From contig NZ_JAHTMR010000013.1 in NCBI RefSeq assembly GCF_019200975.1, positions 62,001-126,000 on the forward strand: a DNA stretch of 64,000 bases, written 5' to 3'. This stretch comes from Pseudomonas sp. PD9R (GTDB lineage Bacteria > Pseudomonadota > Gammaproteobacteria > Pseudomonadales > Pseudomonadaceae). The stretch's first letter is position 1; the number at the start of each line of letters is the position of its first letter. This document shows positions 17,634 through 26,344 of this stretch, one piece after another. The notes beneath the pieces are model-generated. The model did not search any database. It was not told the origin of the DNA and saw only the letters and a program-made list of their open reading frames with translations. Made by a program: the position numbers and the translations under genes.

Positions 17634-18962
17634 TCACTCAACCGTAGCGGCGTCCATACGCACAGCGCCACGGCGGGTCTGACCGTACGCAACCACGCAG
17701 TTACGCCCGGCGCCCTTGGCGCTATAAAGGGCCTCGTCCGCCGATTTGAGCACTTGCTCCGGGGTGCGCTGTTCAAGCCGCTCGGCCACGCCAATACTGA
17801 CGGTGACCGACACACTCGAAGCCTGGGAACCGGAACGACGCTGACGACCCTGACTATCATCCTGAGGGCGGCTGTCCTGGTTACGCAGGTGAATGTTGTA
17901 AGTGGCGATGGATTCGCGGATGACTTCGAGGTGCGGCATGCACTCTTCGAGGGTTTTGCCGGCAAACACCAGGGCGAATTCCTCACCGCCGTAGCGATAC
18001 GCCTTACCGCCCCCGCCGATTTTCGACAGCTTGCTGGCCACCAGTCGCAGTACCTGGTCGCCGACATCATGGCCGTGGGTATCGTTGAATTTCTTGAAGT
18101 GATCGACGTCGCTCATGGCCAACACGTAATTGCGTCCCAGCCGTTGCATGCGTTCGTTCAAGGCGCGACGCCCCGGCAGGCCGGTGAGCTCGTCACGGAA
18201 CGCCATTTGATAGGCCTCGTGCGCAACGGCGGCGGCGATCATCAGCATCACCTGGCTGCACATGATGTTCAGGGTGAACGGCAGGATGAAGGTTTTCGGC
18301 AACATCCAGAACAGTCCGAGCAGCCCCACCAGTTGTGCCGCATGCAGCGGTCGCGGGTTGCGCCAGTACTGATAGGCCAGCAACACGAACGAGGCAATGA
18401 ACACCGGATAGGACAACTGGATCAGGCTCATCCAGGCACCATGCAACGCTGGCCAACGGATCTCCGACAGCCAGATCAACAGCGCATGCGGGTAACTTTG
18501 CTCAAGCCCGAGTGCCACGCTGCCCACGGCCAGCAATACCGCAAAGCGCGCCACCATGTCCTGGAACAGATGGGTACGTTCCTGCCACGCGCCGAACACG
18601 CCAAACAGTAGCGGCAGCAGCAGGCAACATAAATGAAAGACCACCGCTGCGTCGTCGCGCACTTTGCCGTTGTCGCGGTAGTAGTCGGTCTGGGTGTCGA
18701 GCAGGAAGTAGGCAATGTACACCGTGACCATCAGAAACAGTTCACGCTGACGTCGATAAACCGCGCAGTAAGCACCGCCGAGCAACAGCACCAAGGTTGG
18801 CAGCACGTTGAACAGCGAGGTGAAGAAGACGTTCAGATCCTTGACGTAAGCAGCCGCAAGCCCCGCCAGCAACAGCAGTAGTGACGGCAGGAAATGACTG
18901 AAACGTACAGCGGAAGAACGCGGCAAGGGTAAAGCTCCGACCGTCATAGCAATTGATGGCAT
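17634..18962 (-). CDS. Membrane-bound diguanylate cyclase (GGDEF)
   Basis: Synthesises cyclic di-GMP. About six hydrophobic membrane segments fill residues 15-220, followed by a cytoplasmic GGDEF domain with active-site RYGGEEF. The product-inhibition I-site (RxxD, normally eight residues before GGEEF) is replaced by GGGG, so feedback inhibition is probably lost. A low-complexity insert (QDSRPQDDSQGRQRR) interrupts the domain after the active site. The start is uncertain: ATG 18962 with a nearby AGG is used; ATG 18947 and GTG 18992 are alternatives. It is convergent with nothing and stands alone between paralogue 2 and the di-haem gene. Confidence 0.85.
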   Translation of the reverse strand: MPSIAMTVGALPLPRSSAVRFSHFLPSLLLLLAGLAAAYVKDLNVFFTSLFNVLPTLVLLLGGAYCAVYRRQRELFLMVTVYIAYFLLDTQTDYYRDNGKVRDDAAVVFHLCCLLLPLLFGVFGAWQERTHLFQDMVARFAVLLAVGSVALGLEQSYPHALLIWLSEIRWPALHGAWMSLIQLSYPVFIASFVLLAYQYWRNPRPLHAAQLVGLLGLFWMLPKTFILPFTLNIMCSQVMLMIAAAVAHEAYQMAFRDELTGLPGRRALNERMQRLGRNYVLAMSDVDHFKKFNDTHGHDVGDQVLRLVASKLSKIGGGGKAYRYGGEEFALVFAGKTLEECMPHLEVIRESIATYNIHLRNQDSRPQDDSQGRQRRSGSQASSVSVTVSIGVAERLEQRTPEQVLKSADEALYSAKGAGRNCVVAYGQTRRGAVRMDAATVE

Positions 18963-19154
18963 TGTGCCTGCAACGCGTGGCAATAAGCACACACATTCTG
19001 ACCAAGGTCACATGGCCATCATTGTTAACGGCCGAAGCCCTGACTTACTGAGTGGTTTGACGAGGTTTTTTTCAGCAATGCGTTACCGAATGCAACGCCA
19101 GCCATCGAACCTCGTAAGGAGGCCAATGGCTGGGCCGATATAACGCGACGGCAG

Positions 19155-21296
19155 TCAGATGTCGTTGTTGAACGGCTGCAGCGGTCCTTCCTGGGGCCCG
19201 CGCCCCTCCGCACCGATCGGTTTGAGCTGGATGTTGGCGTCCAGCGCCTGGCGGGTGGTGATCTTCGGACTGACCGGTTTCTGTGTCACTGCGTTTTCAT
19301 CACCGACCGCGCCTTGCGGCAGCACCAGCGATGGGTGATCGAACGGCGCCTGTTCCCATGCGACGCGCGGGTCGGTCAAACCCACCTCCATGAATTTGAC
19401 CAAAGCATCCTGTTCATCGGGCGTCAGGTTCAGGTTGGTCATGTCCGGATCGAGGTTCGAGCCGTTGTGCTGATTAACCGAAGGGTGCTCGAAACCGCTG
19501 GTGTTGCTCGCGTCCTCGCCACGCCGGTCGCCGCCACGGTTGTAAAACTCGATGACCTGCTTGAGCGTCGCACGGCTGCCGTTGTGGAAATACGGCCCGG
19601 TCAGCGCGATGTTACGCAGCGTCGGGGTCTTGAAGGCACCATCGACCGAGTCGCGGAAATTGACGTTGGGCTTGAGCGTCGCATCGCAGGGAATCGCCGC
19701 ACTCAACGGTGCTTCGAAAGTGCAGACATCGACATCCAGTGGGTCAGGTATCTTCCCGCCTTGTAGCTGCGTGTTGTACTCACGGGCAAAGGACAATGGA
19801 TTGCCCCACGCGTCCGCACCACCGAGCGCCAGGTCTTCCGACGTCGGGCGCACACCGGTGTTATAGAAGCCGTTGTCGTAGAGCGTGGTCAGGTTGTCAG
19901 CCATCACCATACGTTCGATGCGCTCACGTGGATGGAACAGCAGCCGGCTGCCAGCGTTAGTCAGCTCTGCGCCACCGTGGCAACTGATGCATTTGCCTTT
20001 GCCCAGGAACAAGTTCATGCCCTGAACCTGCTGCTCGTTCATGGCCGTGTGATCACCCTGCAAATAGGCATCCAGCGGCGCCTGATCCGAGATCAGCGTG
20101 GACTCATACATCTGAATCGCCAGCCCGAAGAACAGCGGGAAGTTAGCCTCCATCTGAGTGTAGGGAGCGCCGCCCAGGGAAACCTGCTGCGTGGCGTTCC
20201 ACAGCCGTGGCTGGAAGGCATTTTTGATCAGTTCGCGGTAGGTGGGCCTGCGCGCACCCGATACCGGAGCGAGCACAGAGTCGGTGGATGAGATCCGCTG
20301 CTGCTTGAGCATCAGGGTGTCGAGCATGCGCCGGCCGATGTCGGCAAACGTGCGCCCGCCGCAGGACATTTCAACGGGGCTGCCCGGAGGCCCCACGGCT
20401 TGCGAGGCCGCCGAGGCATCGTTGAGTGCCAGCCGCACTTTGACCGCTACGCCGCTGCGATCGCTGGTGACGAAAATCCCGGCGTCGGGGTCGCGGTTGC
20501 CGAAAGGCGAGAAGCCGTTGAACACGTTGTTGGCCCGGCCATCCCAGAAGTTGCGCACATTGAATGCCGCATTGATCACCGACGGCGCGTTGCGCCCGGT
20601 ACTGCGACGGACATTGATGCCGCCGACCTGGAAGACACCGTCTGGTTGCTGTATGCATTTGTCGAAACGTGGTTGATTTGGTTTGACGAAGTTGGCGTCG
20701 AACACGCCCTGGGAACCGATGACGTCGTCGCTCGAATAAAGAATCGGCGAATTGCGATTCAGCGGGTCAGCCAGCACATGGGTGGGGAAATCGGCTTTCT
20801 TCAGCAGGTAGTTCGGACCGCCCTTGCCCCCGGACTTGGTCGTATAGGTAGGCACGTCGCCCGGGACATCGGACGCCACGAAGGGCTTGTTGAAGATCGA
20901 CGTGACGTTGGCATTGGTGTTCGCCTGGCCTGGGTTGATCTGGTTGGTGGTGCGGTGATCAACCCCGGCGTGGTAATGGCAGGACGCGCAGGCAGTGGAG
21001 CTGTCGCTGCCGATTTCCATGTCCCAGAACAGCGCTTTACCCAACAAGATAGCGGCGCCGCGATTGAGTACGTAGTCGGTCATCAAATCGACCTTGCGCC
21101 CGCCTTCGGTCCCAGAGGGATCGGGCGGGGTCATGCCGCGCAACGACTGCAGGCTGGGCACATCCGGTATAGGTGTGACAACTTCTGGCACGTCAGCGGC
21201 GACAGCACTCTTGCAAGCGAGACTAACTGCAATCAGGCTGCCCGCGATCACGCCGGCCAAGCGGATAGTACGAATGATGCTCAAGGGCTTAACCAT
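19155..21296 (-). CDS. Secreted di-haem cytochrome c peroxidase-like protein
   Basis: A 713-residue exported protein with an N-terminal signal sequence (cleavage probably after AVA, residue 33). Two c-type haem sites are visible: CASCH at residues 103-107 and CISCH at 436-440. Length and layout fit the large MauG/cytochrome c peroxidase superfamily rather than the usual ~330-residue peroxidase; a long insert separates the haem domains. MauG relatives oxidise protein side chains, and RoxA relatives cleave polyisoprene, so the true substrate is open. A divergent gene for an exported cysteine-rich protein lies 1.1 kb away and may encode its partner. It should act in the periplasm or outside the cell. 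Confidence 0.85.
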   Translation of the reverse strand: MVKPLSIIRTIRLAGVIAGSLIAVSLACKSAVAADVPEVVTPIPDVPSLQSLRGMTPPDPSGTEGGRKVDLMTDYVLNRGAAILLGKALFWDMEIGSDSSTACASCHYHAGVDHRTTNQINPGQANTNANVTSIFNKPFVASDVPGDVPTYTTKSGGKGGPNYLLKKADFPTHVLADPLNRNSPILYSSDDVIGSQGVFDANFVKPNQPRFDKCIQQPDGVFQVGGINVRRSTGRNAPSVINAAFNVRNFWDGRANNVFNGFSPFGNRDPDAGIFVTSDRSGVAVKVRLALNDASAASQAVGPPGSPVEMSCGGRTFADIGRRMLDTLMLKQQRISSTDSVLAPVSGARRPTYRELIKNAFQPRLWNATQQVSLGGAPYTQMEANFPLFFGLAIQMYESTLISDQAPLDAYLQGDHTAMNEQQVQGMNLFLGKGKCISCHGGAELTNAGSRLLFHPRERIERMVMADNLTTLYDNGFYNTGVRPTSEDLALGGADAWGNPLSFAREYNTQLQGGKIPDPLDVDVCTFEAPLSAAIPCDATLKPNVNFRDSVDGAFKTPTLRNIALTGPYFHNGSRATLKQVIEFYNRGGDRRGEDASNTSGFEHPSVNQHNGSNLDPDMTNLNLTPDEQDALVKFMEVGLTDPRVAWEQAPFDHPSLVLPQGAVGDENAVTQKPVSPKITTRQALDANIQLKPIGAEGRGPQEGPLQPFNNDI

Positions 21297-21648
21297 GATG
21301 ACATTCTCGATTCAGTACGGAGCAGCCAGACTCCGGAGTTGTCCTGTTACGAGATTAACTCTTGGCCATGGACCTTGTTGCTCGCATCATTAATCACACC
21401 AACTCTAAATTGGCAGAGGCGAGAAGAAGCCGCGCTGGCAAAGTACTCTCTTGGCTCAGGCTTAATTAAAACACTGCGTGCTCGCACCGTGGGCGATGCT
21501 TATCTCAACTCTAGCTGTAACAAAAGATTTCATCAGTAAAAATTCAATGTTTTTTATTGCATGCACTATTGATAAAAACTGCCAAATGAAAATGTCACGC
21601 AACAAATCAAATCGACCAATGCATCTCTTCCTCAATTTCGGCAAAGCT

Positions 21649-21673
21649 CCCCCATTACTGGGGGGAATTCCCC
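21649..21673 (-). promoter_or_regulatory. G/C-run element upstream of the di-haem gene
   Basis: Read on the minus strand it is GGGG-AATT-CCCCCC-AGTAAT-GGGGG; it contains the overlapping palindromes GGGGAATTCCCC and CCCCCA-TTAC-TGGGGG. It ends 353 bases before the di-haem start codon, matching the spacing of its partner element before the divergent gene. Confidence 0.5.
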
Positions 21674-22037
21674 ATAAGCATCTGTCACCCAGCAATCAAC
21701 ATGCACGTAACTAAATGATTTAGAACTGTTTATTATTGAACAATGATTATTCCAGCAAGCTGGCAAAGTAATTGCTAATTCATACAACAGGGACAACGTG
21801 TATTAACAAAACCCAGTACATACCAGAACTATTAAAGAGCAGGAGCAAAAAACAAATACAGATTTTCCATTCGTATGCAGGTTGTACTGCGCCAGCTATT
21901 GCTTTTATTTAATACTGAATTAAAAACAGTAATTTTGCATATTTTCAACACGCCCGCTTGCAAAGCGTTTCCAGTCAGAGTACATATAAACAACACTTCT
22001 CATTAAGTAACCCGAACCACATTAAAACCCCTAACAC

Positions 22038-22064
22038 GGGTATATATCCCCCCCTACATTGGTG
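22038..22064 (+). promoter_or_regulatory. G/C-run element upstream of the exported-protein gene
   Basis: GGG-TATATAT-CCCCCCC-TACATT-GGTG resembles the element at 21649-21673 in the same orientation relative to its gene and at nearly the same distance (358 bases) from the start codon. It lies about 90-115 bases before the sigma-54-like promoter, where enhancer sites for activators usually lie. Confidence 0.5.
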
Positions 22065-22149
22065 AATATCAATTTAACAGTGTTGCGTGCAATACCTTCC
22101 ATGACAGCACAGCCCGCATGTTTAATGCACTGGCCATTGTTTGTGCCAA

Positions 22150-22168
22150 TCAGGCACGACAACTGCTA
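22150..22168 (+). promoter_or_regulatory. Candidate sigma-54 promoter
   Basis: AGGCACGACAACTGCTA has GG at 22153-22154 and GC at 22165-22166 with exactly 10 bases between, matching TGGCACG-N4-TTGCT at all positions but two. Transcription would begin near 22178 and give a 240-base leader to the start at 22422. Confidence 0.5.
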
Positions 22169-22421
22169 AGTACGCCTCAGGCTCAAGGAAATGTCTCTCG
22201 CGATTGTGTCCCTAACCGGCCAACACATCGCGGATCGGATGCATCTGAAGGGTGAGAGGCGATCGCGTACTGACCGTACAGAATCTCAACCACTTATCTC
22301 TTTGGATCGAGCCCACTCGACGCTCACGCCTTTTTTGTCTTTCTTGCGCGGGATTCAGCGCATCAGCAGGCGTGCGAGTCGATTGGCCGGCAACTGGTTC
22401 TGCATGATTTTGGAGAGATCC

Positions 22422-24176
22422 ATGAGCTTATCCACACTAGCAAAAACGCTCGCTATACCACCGTTCCACAAGCGAACCATTGCCTTGTCAGGTCGCCACG
22501 GGCTGCTGGCCTGTGCCGCTGTCATCGCGTTGGCCTTTGGAGGTGCAGGCCCTGCAATGGCTAAAAACGGGACGGCCAAACCACCCGTCAAGGGTGCAAC
22601 ATCGCCCTTCTCGACGCCCACGCTACCCGATCCGGTATTCGCCAACCCGAATGCGGTTCATGGCTTCGACGTCACCGGGTTTATCCAGAACATGACCTTG
22701 GACCCCACCAATGCTAACTGCCCAGGCACCACTGACCCTGGTCGTTACGGGGGCACCGTCCAACTGAACGGCGTCACGATAACCGTCCCTTGCAACACGA
22801 TTATGCAAATGCCGGCCAACACCCTGAGCTGGGCGGACTTTGTCCACGGTGGCTCACTGGCACTCAACAAAACACCACCGGCTTATCCTTCGTTCGAGAT
22901 CCATGTGGTGGGCAACTTTGTCGCCGACAAAAAAATTGCCGGGCTGATTTTTGTCTCGCAGCAATCAGCCAATGCTGGCGCCGGCTACATCTCCCGAATC
23001 GACTACACCAACGGCAACATCGAAGTTGACAGCGGCAACCCTTCGTTACCGACGATCATCCAGATCAACGATCCGAACGGACGCTTTGGCCGCCCACAAA
23101 GCCCCGACCCTCGCTTCTCCGTCGATGACGCCAACCCCACCATTCATGCCGCCACCGGTTATCCGATGTGTGTACCGCGCACCATCTCCGGGGACGACGC
23201 ACTCTGCCCGCAGAAAAACCGGCCTAAAGTGGTTACCGCGACGACCACCAACAATTGCCGTAACTTCAGCCAGGCTGGCGTGACACTGCCGGCCAGCGGA
23301 GAGCTTTCGGCGCCGGCGATCGGTCAGGTCTTTTGCAGCCAGTACGTCATGAAGCGGTTCAGCGATGCGACACGCACCGCGACAGACCCTGACCCGACGC
23401 AACAGGCTCCATTCGAAGTTGGCGACTTCATCAGCTACTCCGGCACACTGTTCAAATCGGCGACGTCAGGCAGCCCTGACTTCATCTCCGCGCACACCAT
23501 CGAGGCCAATGTCGGGATCTACACCCAGCCGGGTACTCAGCCCAGCTATCTGTCTATCGGCGAATTTGGTCTGGGCACTGCTGACCCTGCGGCGGTCGCT
23601 ATCGGCGGTGCAGCTCAAGAAACACAGGACCGGATTTTCCTTGAAGCCTCGACCACCGACATCAAGACCCCGGTCGATATTTATCTGATCGATGTCAATC
23701 CATCGACGGGCGTTCAGACCAATCGCTGGGTGACCCCCTTTGAGATGACCGGTGAATGCGACCCTTCCACAGGCCTGGCCGCCAGCTGCCTGGGAGCCCC
23801 GGGCGGCATCACGACCCAAAACCTGGGTGCCCAGCCACAACGTGCCAGGCTTCGGGCAGCCAAGGCCCCGACCGGACTGCTCAGCCAGCCGACGCGTACC
23901 TTGCGGGTCATTGCGCGTTCCCTGTGTGCGCCACAAACGTCTCTGTCCCAGACCGCCGTGGACAATTGCATCCAAAACGCCAGCCGGCTGACCGTAGCCA
24001 ACGGTTTGACTGCAGGACAATACGTGGCACCGGTGTTCGAATTCATCTTCCCGGAAGGCGTCAAACCCGGCGATCCAATGGTTCCGAACGACTTCTGGCA
24101 CCTGCCGTTCATACGCAATGGAGAAGGCACAAGCACCCCGACTGGAGTCGGCCCTCTGGAACCGACGCCATGGTAA
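22422..24176 (+). CDS. Exported cysteine-rich protein of unknown function
   Basis: A 584-residue protein that I do not place in a named family. It has a long basic N-region and a hydrophobic core ending in GGAGPAMA, so a signal peptidase I site near residue 46 is likely. The mature part has ten cysteines, an even number that suggests disulfides outside the cytoplasm, and no membrane segment. Recognisable blocks are INDPNGRFGRPQSPDPRF, SVDDANPTIHAATGYPMC and a C-terminal FEFIFPEGVKPGD. I have a weak memory of similar blocks in uncharacterised fungal secreted proteins. ATG 22422 has GGAGA seven bases upstream; the frame is open back to 22191. It is divergent from the di-haem gene and followed by a terminator. 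Confidence 0.75.
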   Translation: MSLSTLAKTLAIPPFHKRTIALSGRHGLLACAAVIALAFGGAGPAMAKNGTAKPPVKGATSPFSTPTLPDPVFANPNAVHGFDVTGFIQNMTLDPTNANCPGTTDPGRYGGTVQLNGVTITVPCNTIMQMPANTLSWADFVHGGSLALNKTPPAYPSFEIHVVGNFVADKKIAGLIFVSQQSANAGAGYISRIDYTNGNIEVDSGNPSLPTIIQINDPNGRFGRPQSPDPRFSVDDANPTIHAATGYPMCVPRTISGDDALCPQKNRPKVVTATTTNNCRNFSQAGVTLPASGELSAPAIGQVFCSQYVMKRFSDATRTATDPDPTQQAPFEVGDFISYSGTLFKSATSGSPDFISAHTIEANVGIYTQPGTQPSYLSIGEFGLGTADPAAVAIGGAAQETQDRIFLEASTTDIKTPVDIYLIDVNPSTGVQTNRWVTPFEMTGECDPSTGLAASCLGAPGGITTQNLGAQPQRARLRAAKAPTGLLSQPTRTLRVIARSLCAPQTSLSQTAVDNCIQNASRLTVANGLTAGQYVAPVFEFIFPEGVKPGDPMVPNDFWHLPFIRNGEGTSTPTGVGPLEPTPW

Positions 24177-24206
24177 GAAGCGGCTGATCGCAGAAAATGA
24201 AGCAAA

Positions 24207-24241
24207 AAAAACCGCCGATCCCGAGGGAACGGCGGTTTTTT
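24207..24241. terminator. Bidirectional terminator
   Basis: Stem ACCGCCG/CGGCGGT is flanked by A7 on the left and T7 on the right. It separates the exported-protein gene from the convergent dehydrogenase gene at 24261. Confidence 0.92.
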
Positions 24242-24260
24242 TCAGGTGCTTCGCTAAGGC

Positions 24261-26066
24261 TTAATAGCCCAGATCGAAGTTTTCTTCTTTCATGTCCATC
24301 AGGTTGTTGGCGCCCGACAGCATGGTTGCAACGTGAGTGCGTGTACGCGGCAGGATGCGCTGGAAGTAGAAACGCGCAGTCTGCAGCTTGGCGGTATAAA
24401 ACGCTTCTTCCGAGGTGCCAGCAGCCAGTTTTTCGGCCGCCAGGCGCGCCATGTCAGCCCAGAAGTAGGCCAGGCAGGCGTAACCGGAGTACATCAGGTA
24501 GTCCACGGAGGCCGCGCCGACTTCTTCGCGATCTTTCATGGCGGCCATACCGACCTTCATGGTCAACTCGCCCCATTCCTTGTTCAGTGCAGCCAGCGGT
24601 GCGACGAACTCCTGAACGGCTTCGTTGCCTTCGTTGGTCTGGCAGAACTTGTGAACGATCTTGGTGAAGCCTTTCAAAGCCTCGCCTTGAGTCATCAGCA
24701 CTTTACGGCCCAGCAGGTCGAGTGCCTGGATACCGGTGGTGCCTTCGTACAGCATCGAAATGCGGCTGTCGCGAACGTTCTGCTCCATGCCCCATTCGGC
24801 GATGAAGCCGTGGCCGCCGTAGATCTGCACGCCGTGGTTAGCCGACTCGAAGCCGACCTCGGTCATGAAGGCCTTGGCGATTGGGGTCATGAATGCCAAC
24901 AGAGCGTCGGCTTTCTTCTTCTCTTCTTCGTCCACCCCGTACTTGACGATGTCGACTTGCTTGGCGGTGAAGTAAACCATCGCACGGTTGCCTTCGGCGA
25001 ACGCCTTCATGGTCAACAGCATGCGACGTACATCAGGGTGCACGATGATCGGGTCAGCGGCTTTGTCCGGCGCTTTGGGGCCAGTCAGCGAACGCATTTG
25101 CAAGCGATCACGAGCGTATTTCAGGCCGCCCTGGAAGCCGATTTCGGCGTGGGCCAAACCTTGCAGTGCGGTACCCAGGCGTGCGGTGTTCATGAAGGTG
25201 AACATGCAGTTCAGGCCTTTGTTCGCCGGGCCGATCAGGAAACCAGTGGCCGCGTCGAAGTTCATCACGCAAGTGGCGTTGCCGTGGATGCCCATCTTGT
25301 GTTCCAGGGAACCACAGGACACCGCGTTGCGCGCGCCGATCGAACCGTCTTCGTTCGGCATGAACTTTGGAACGATGAACAGCGAGATACCTTTGGTGCC
25401 AGCCGGTGCATCCGGCAGGCGGGCCAGCACGATGTGGACGATGTTGTCGGCCATGTCGTGTTCACCGGCCGAGATGAAGATTTTGGTGCCGGAGACTTTG
25501 TAGGAACCGTCGGCCTGAGGCTCGGCCTTGGTGCGCAGCATGCCCAGGTCGGTGCCGCAGTGAGGCTCGGTCAGGCACATGGTGCCGGTCCATTCGCCGG
25601 AAACCAGTTTGGTCAGGTAGGCGTGCTGCTGCTCTGGCGTGCCGTGCTCGGAGATGGTGTTCATCGCGCCATGCGACAGGCCCGGGTACATGCCCCACGA
25701 CCAGTTGGACTCGCCAACCATTTCGCTCACAGCCAGACCCAGGGATTCCGGCAGGCCTTGGCCACCGTGCTCCACGTCATGGGCCAGGCTTGGCCAGCCG
25801 CCTTCGACGAATTGTTTGTAGGCTTCTTTGAAACCGGTCGGGGTTTTAACGCCGGACTCGCTCCAGGTGCAGCCTTCGATGTCGCCCACGCGGTTCAGCG
25901 GAGCCAGTACCTGCTCACAAAACTTGGCGCCTTCTTCGAGAATGGCGTCAACCATGTCCGGAGTTGCGTCTGCGCAAGCCGGAAGGCTCTGATAATGCGC
26001 TTCGTAGCCGAGCAGTTCGTCACGAACGAAGCGAATATCACGCAAGGGGGCCTTGTAGTCAGGCAT
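24261..26066 (-). CDS. Acyl-CoA dehydrogenase (paralogue 1)
   Basis: A 601-residue FAD-dependent acyl-CoA dehydrogenase, [19 protein letters not shown], with [14 protein letters not shown] and the catalytic region [18 protein letters not shown]. It converts acyl-CoA to trans-2-enoyl-CoA and passes electrons to ETF. By position next to the bio genes it matches P. aeruginosa FadE1 (PA0506, from memory). Tandem CAAAC/GTTTG palindromes 62-88 bases before its start look like PsrA operators, suggesting control by fatty acyl signals. It is separated from the other two paralogues by a 6.5 kb block with unrelated genes. Confidence 0.92.
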   Translation of the reverse strand: MPDYKAPLRDIRFVRDELLGYEAHYQSLPACADATPDMVDAILEEGAKFCEQVLAPLNRVGDIEGCTWSESGVKTPTGFKEAYKQFVEGGWPSLAHDVEHGGQGLPESLGLAVSEMVGESNWSWGMYPGLSHGAMNTISEHGTPEQQHAYLTKLVSGEWTGTMCLTEPHCGTDLGMLRTKAEPQADGSYKVSGTKIFISAGEHDMADNIVHIVLARLPDAPAGTKGISLFIVPKFMPNEDGSIGARNAVSCGSLEHKMGIHGNATCVMNFDAATGFLIGPANKGLNCMFTFMNTARLGTALQGLAHAEIGFQGGLKYARDRLQMRSLTGPKAPDKAADPIIVHPDVRRMLLTMKAFAEGNRAMVYFTAKQVDIVKYGVDEEEKKKADALLAFMTPIAKAFMTEVGFESANHGVQIYGGHGFIAEWGMEQNVRDSRISMLYEGTTGIQALDLLGRKVLMTQGEALKGFTKIVHKFCQTNEGNEAVQEFVAPLAALNKEWGELTMKVGMAAMKDREEVGAASVDYLMYSGYACLAYFWADMARLAAEKLAAGTSEEAFYTAKLQTARFYFQRILPRTRTHVATMLSGANNLMDMKEENFDLGY

Positions 26067-26127
26067 AGCGATAAACCTCTGCTGATGTAACCGGGAATGA
26101 GCGACCGTGTCGATTTGCTGCGACGGT

Positions 26128-26154
26128 CAAACAGTTGTTTGAAACATACGTTTA
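26128..26154. promoter_or_regulatory. Tandem PsrA-like operator
   Basis: CAAAC-AGTT-GTTTG (26128-26141) is a perfect match to the published PsrA consensus (G/C)AAAC-N2-4-GTTT(G/C). A second copy, GAAAC-ATAC-GTTTA (26141-26154), overlaps it by one base. Both lie just upstream of the dehydrogenase start at 26066. Confidence 0.65.
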
Positions 26155-26297
26155 CGCCCAAATCTTGTCAAGCGCCGATCTTTTGCCGTTCGTCATCATG
26201 CGCTGCAAATACAATTGCCCACAGCGGCGCAACGCGGTTGACTGAGCAACACGCCGTACAGGAAAGATTAGTGTGGGGAGAAGGCGTTACGTAGAAA

Positions 26298-26321
26298 AAC
26301 GCCGCGAAAAGTCGCGGCGTT
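26298..26321. terminator. Hairpin downstream of the 98-residue gene
   Basis: A perfect 10-bp stem AACGCCGCGA/TCGCGGCGTT with an AAAG loop. Read on the minus strand it is followed by TTTT, so it probably ends the transcript of 26345-26641. Confidence 0.75.
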
Positions 26322-26344
26322 AGAAAAGTGGCTTTAGCGAAGGA

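Larger units (their letters stand above)
21297..22421. other. AT-rich 1.1 kb regulatory gap between divergent genes
   Basis: No credible gene is seen in this stretch, which is much richer in A+T than the surrounding sequence. It contains two similar G/C-run elements (21649-21673 and 22038-22064), a sigma-54-like promoter (22150-22167) and long A/T tracts such as around 21540-21600 and 21840-21960 that could bind IHF or H-NS-like proteins. An in-frame ATG at 22191 upstream of the exported-protein start extends that frame without adding recognisable sequence. Confidence 0.7.

Noticed and set aside
21470-21500. A second sigma-54 promoter for the di-haem gene (GGTGCGAGCACGC on the minus strand)
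   Set aside because: The GG and GC are separated by nine bases instead of ten, and sigma-54 tolerates spacing change poorly.
21478-21714. A 78-codon frame in the AT-rich gap
   Set aside because: No ribosome site, unusual composition, and it crosses the G/C-run element; no similarity recognised.
24333-26090. A 585-codon plus-strand frame opposite acyl-CoA dehydrogenase paralogue 1, with similar frames opposite the two other paralogues
   Set aside because: The same type of shadow appears opposite all three paralogues, as expected from shared codon use rather than real coding.
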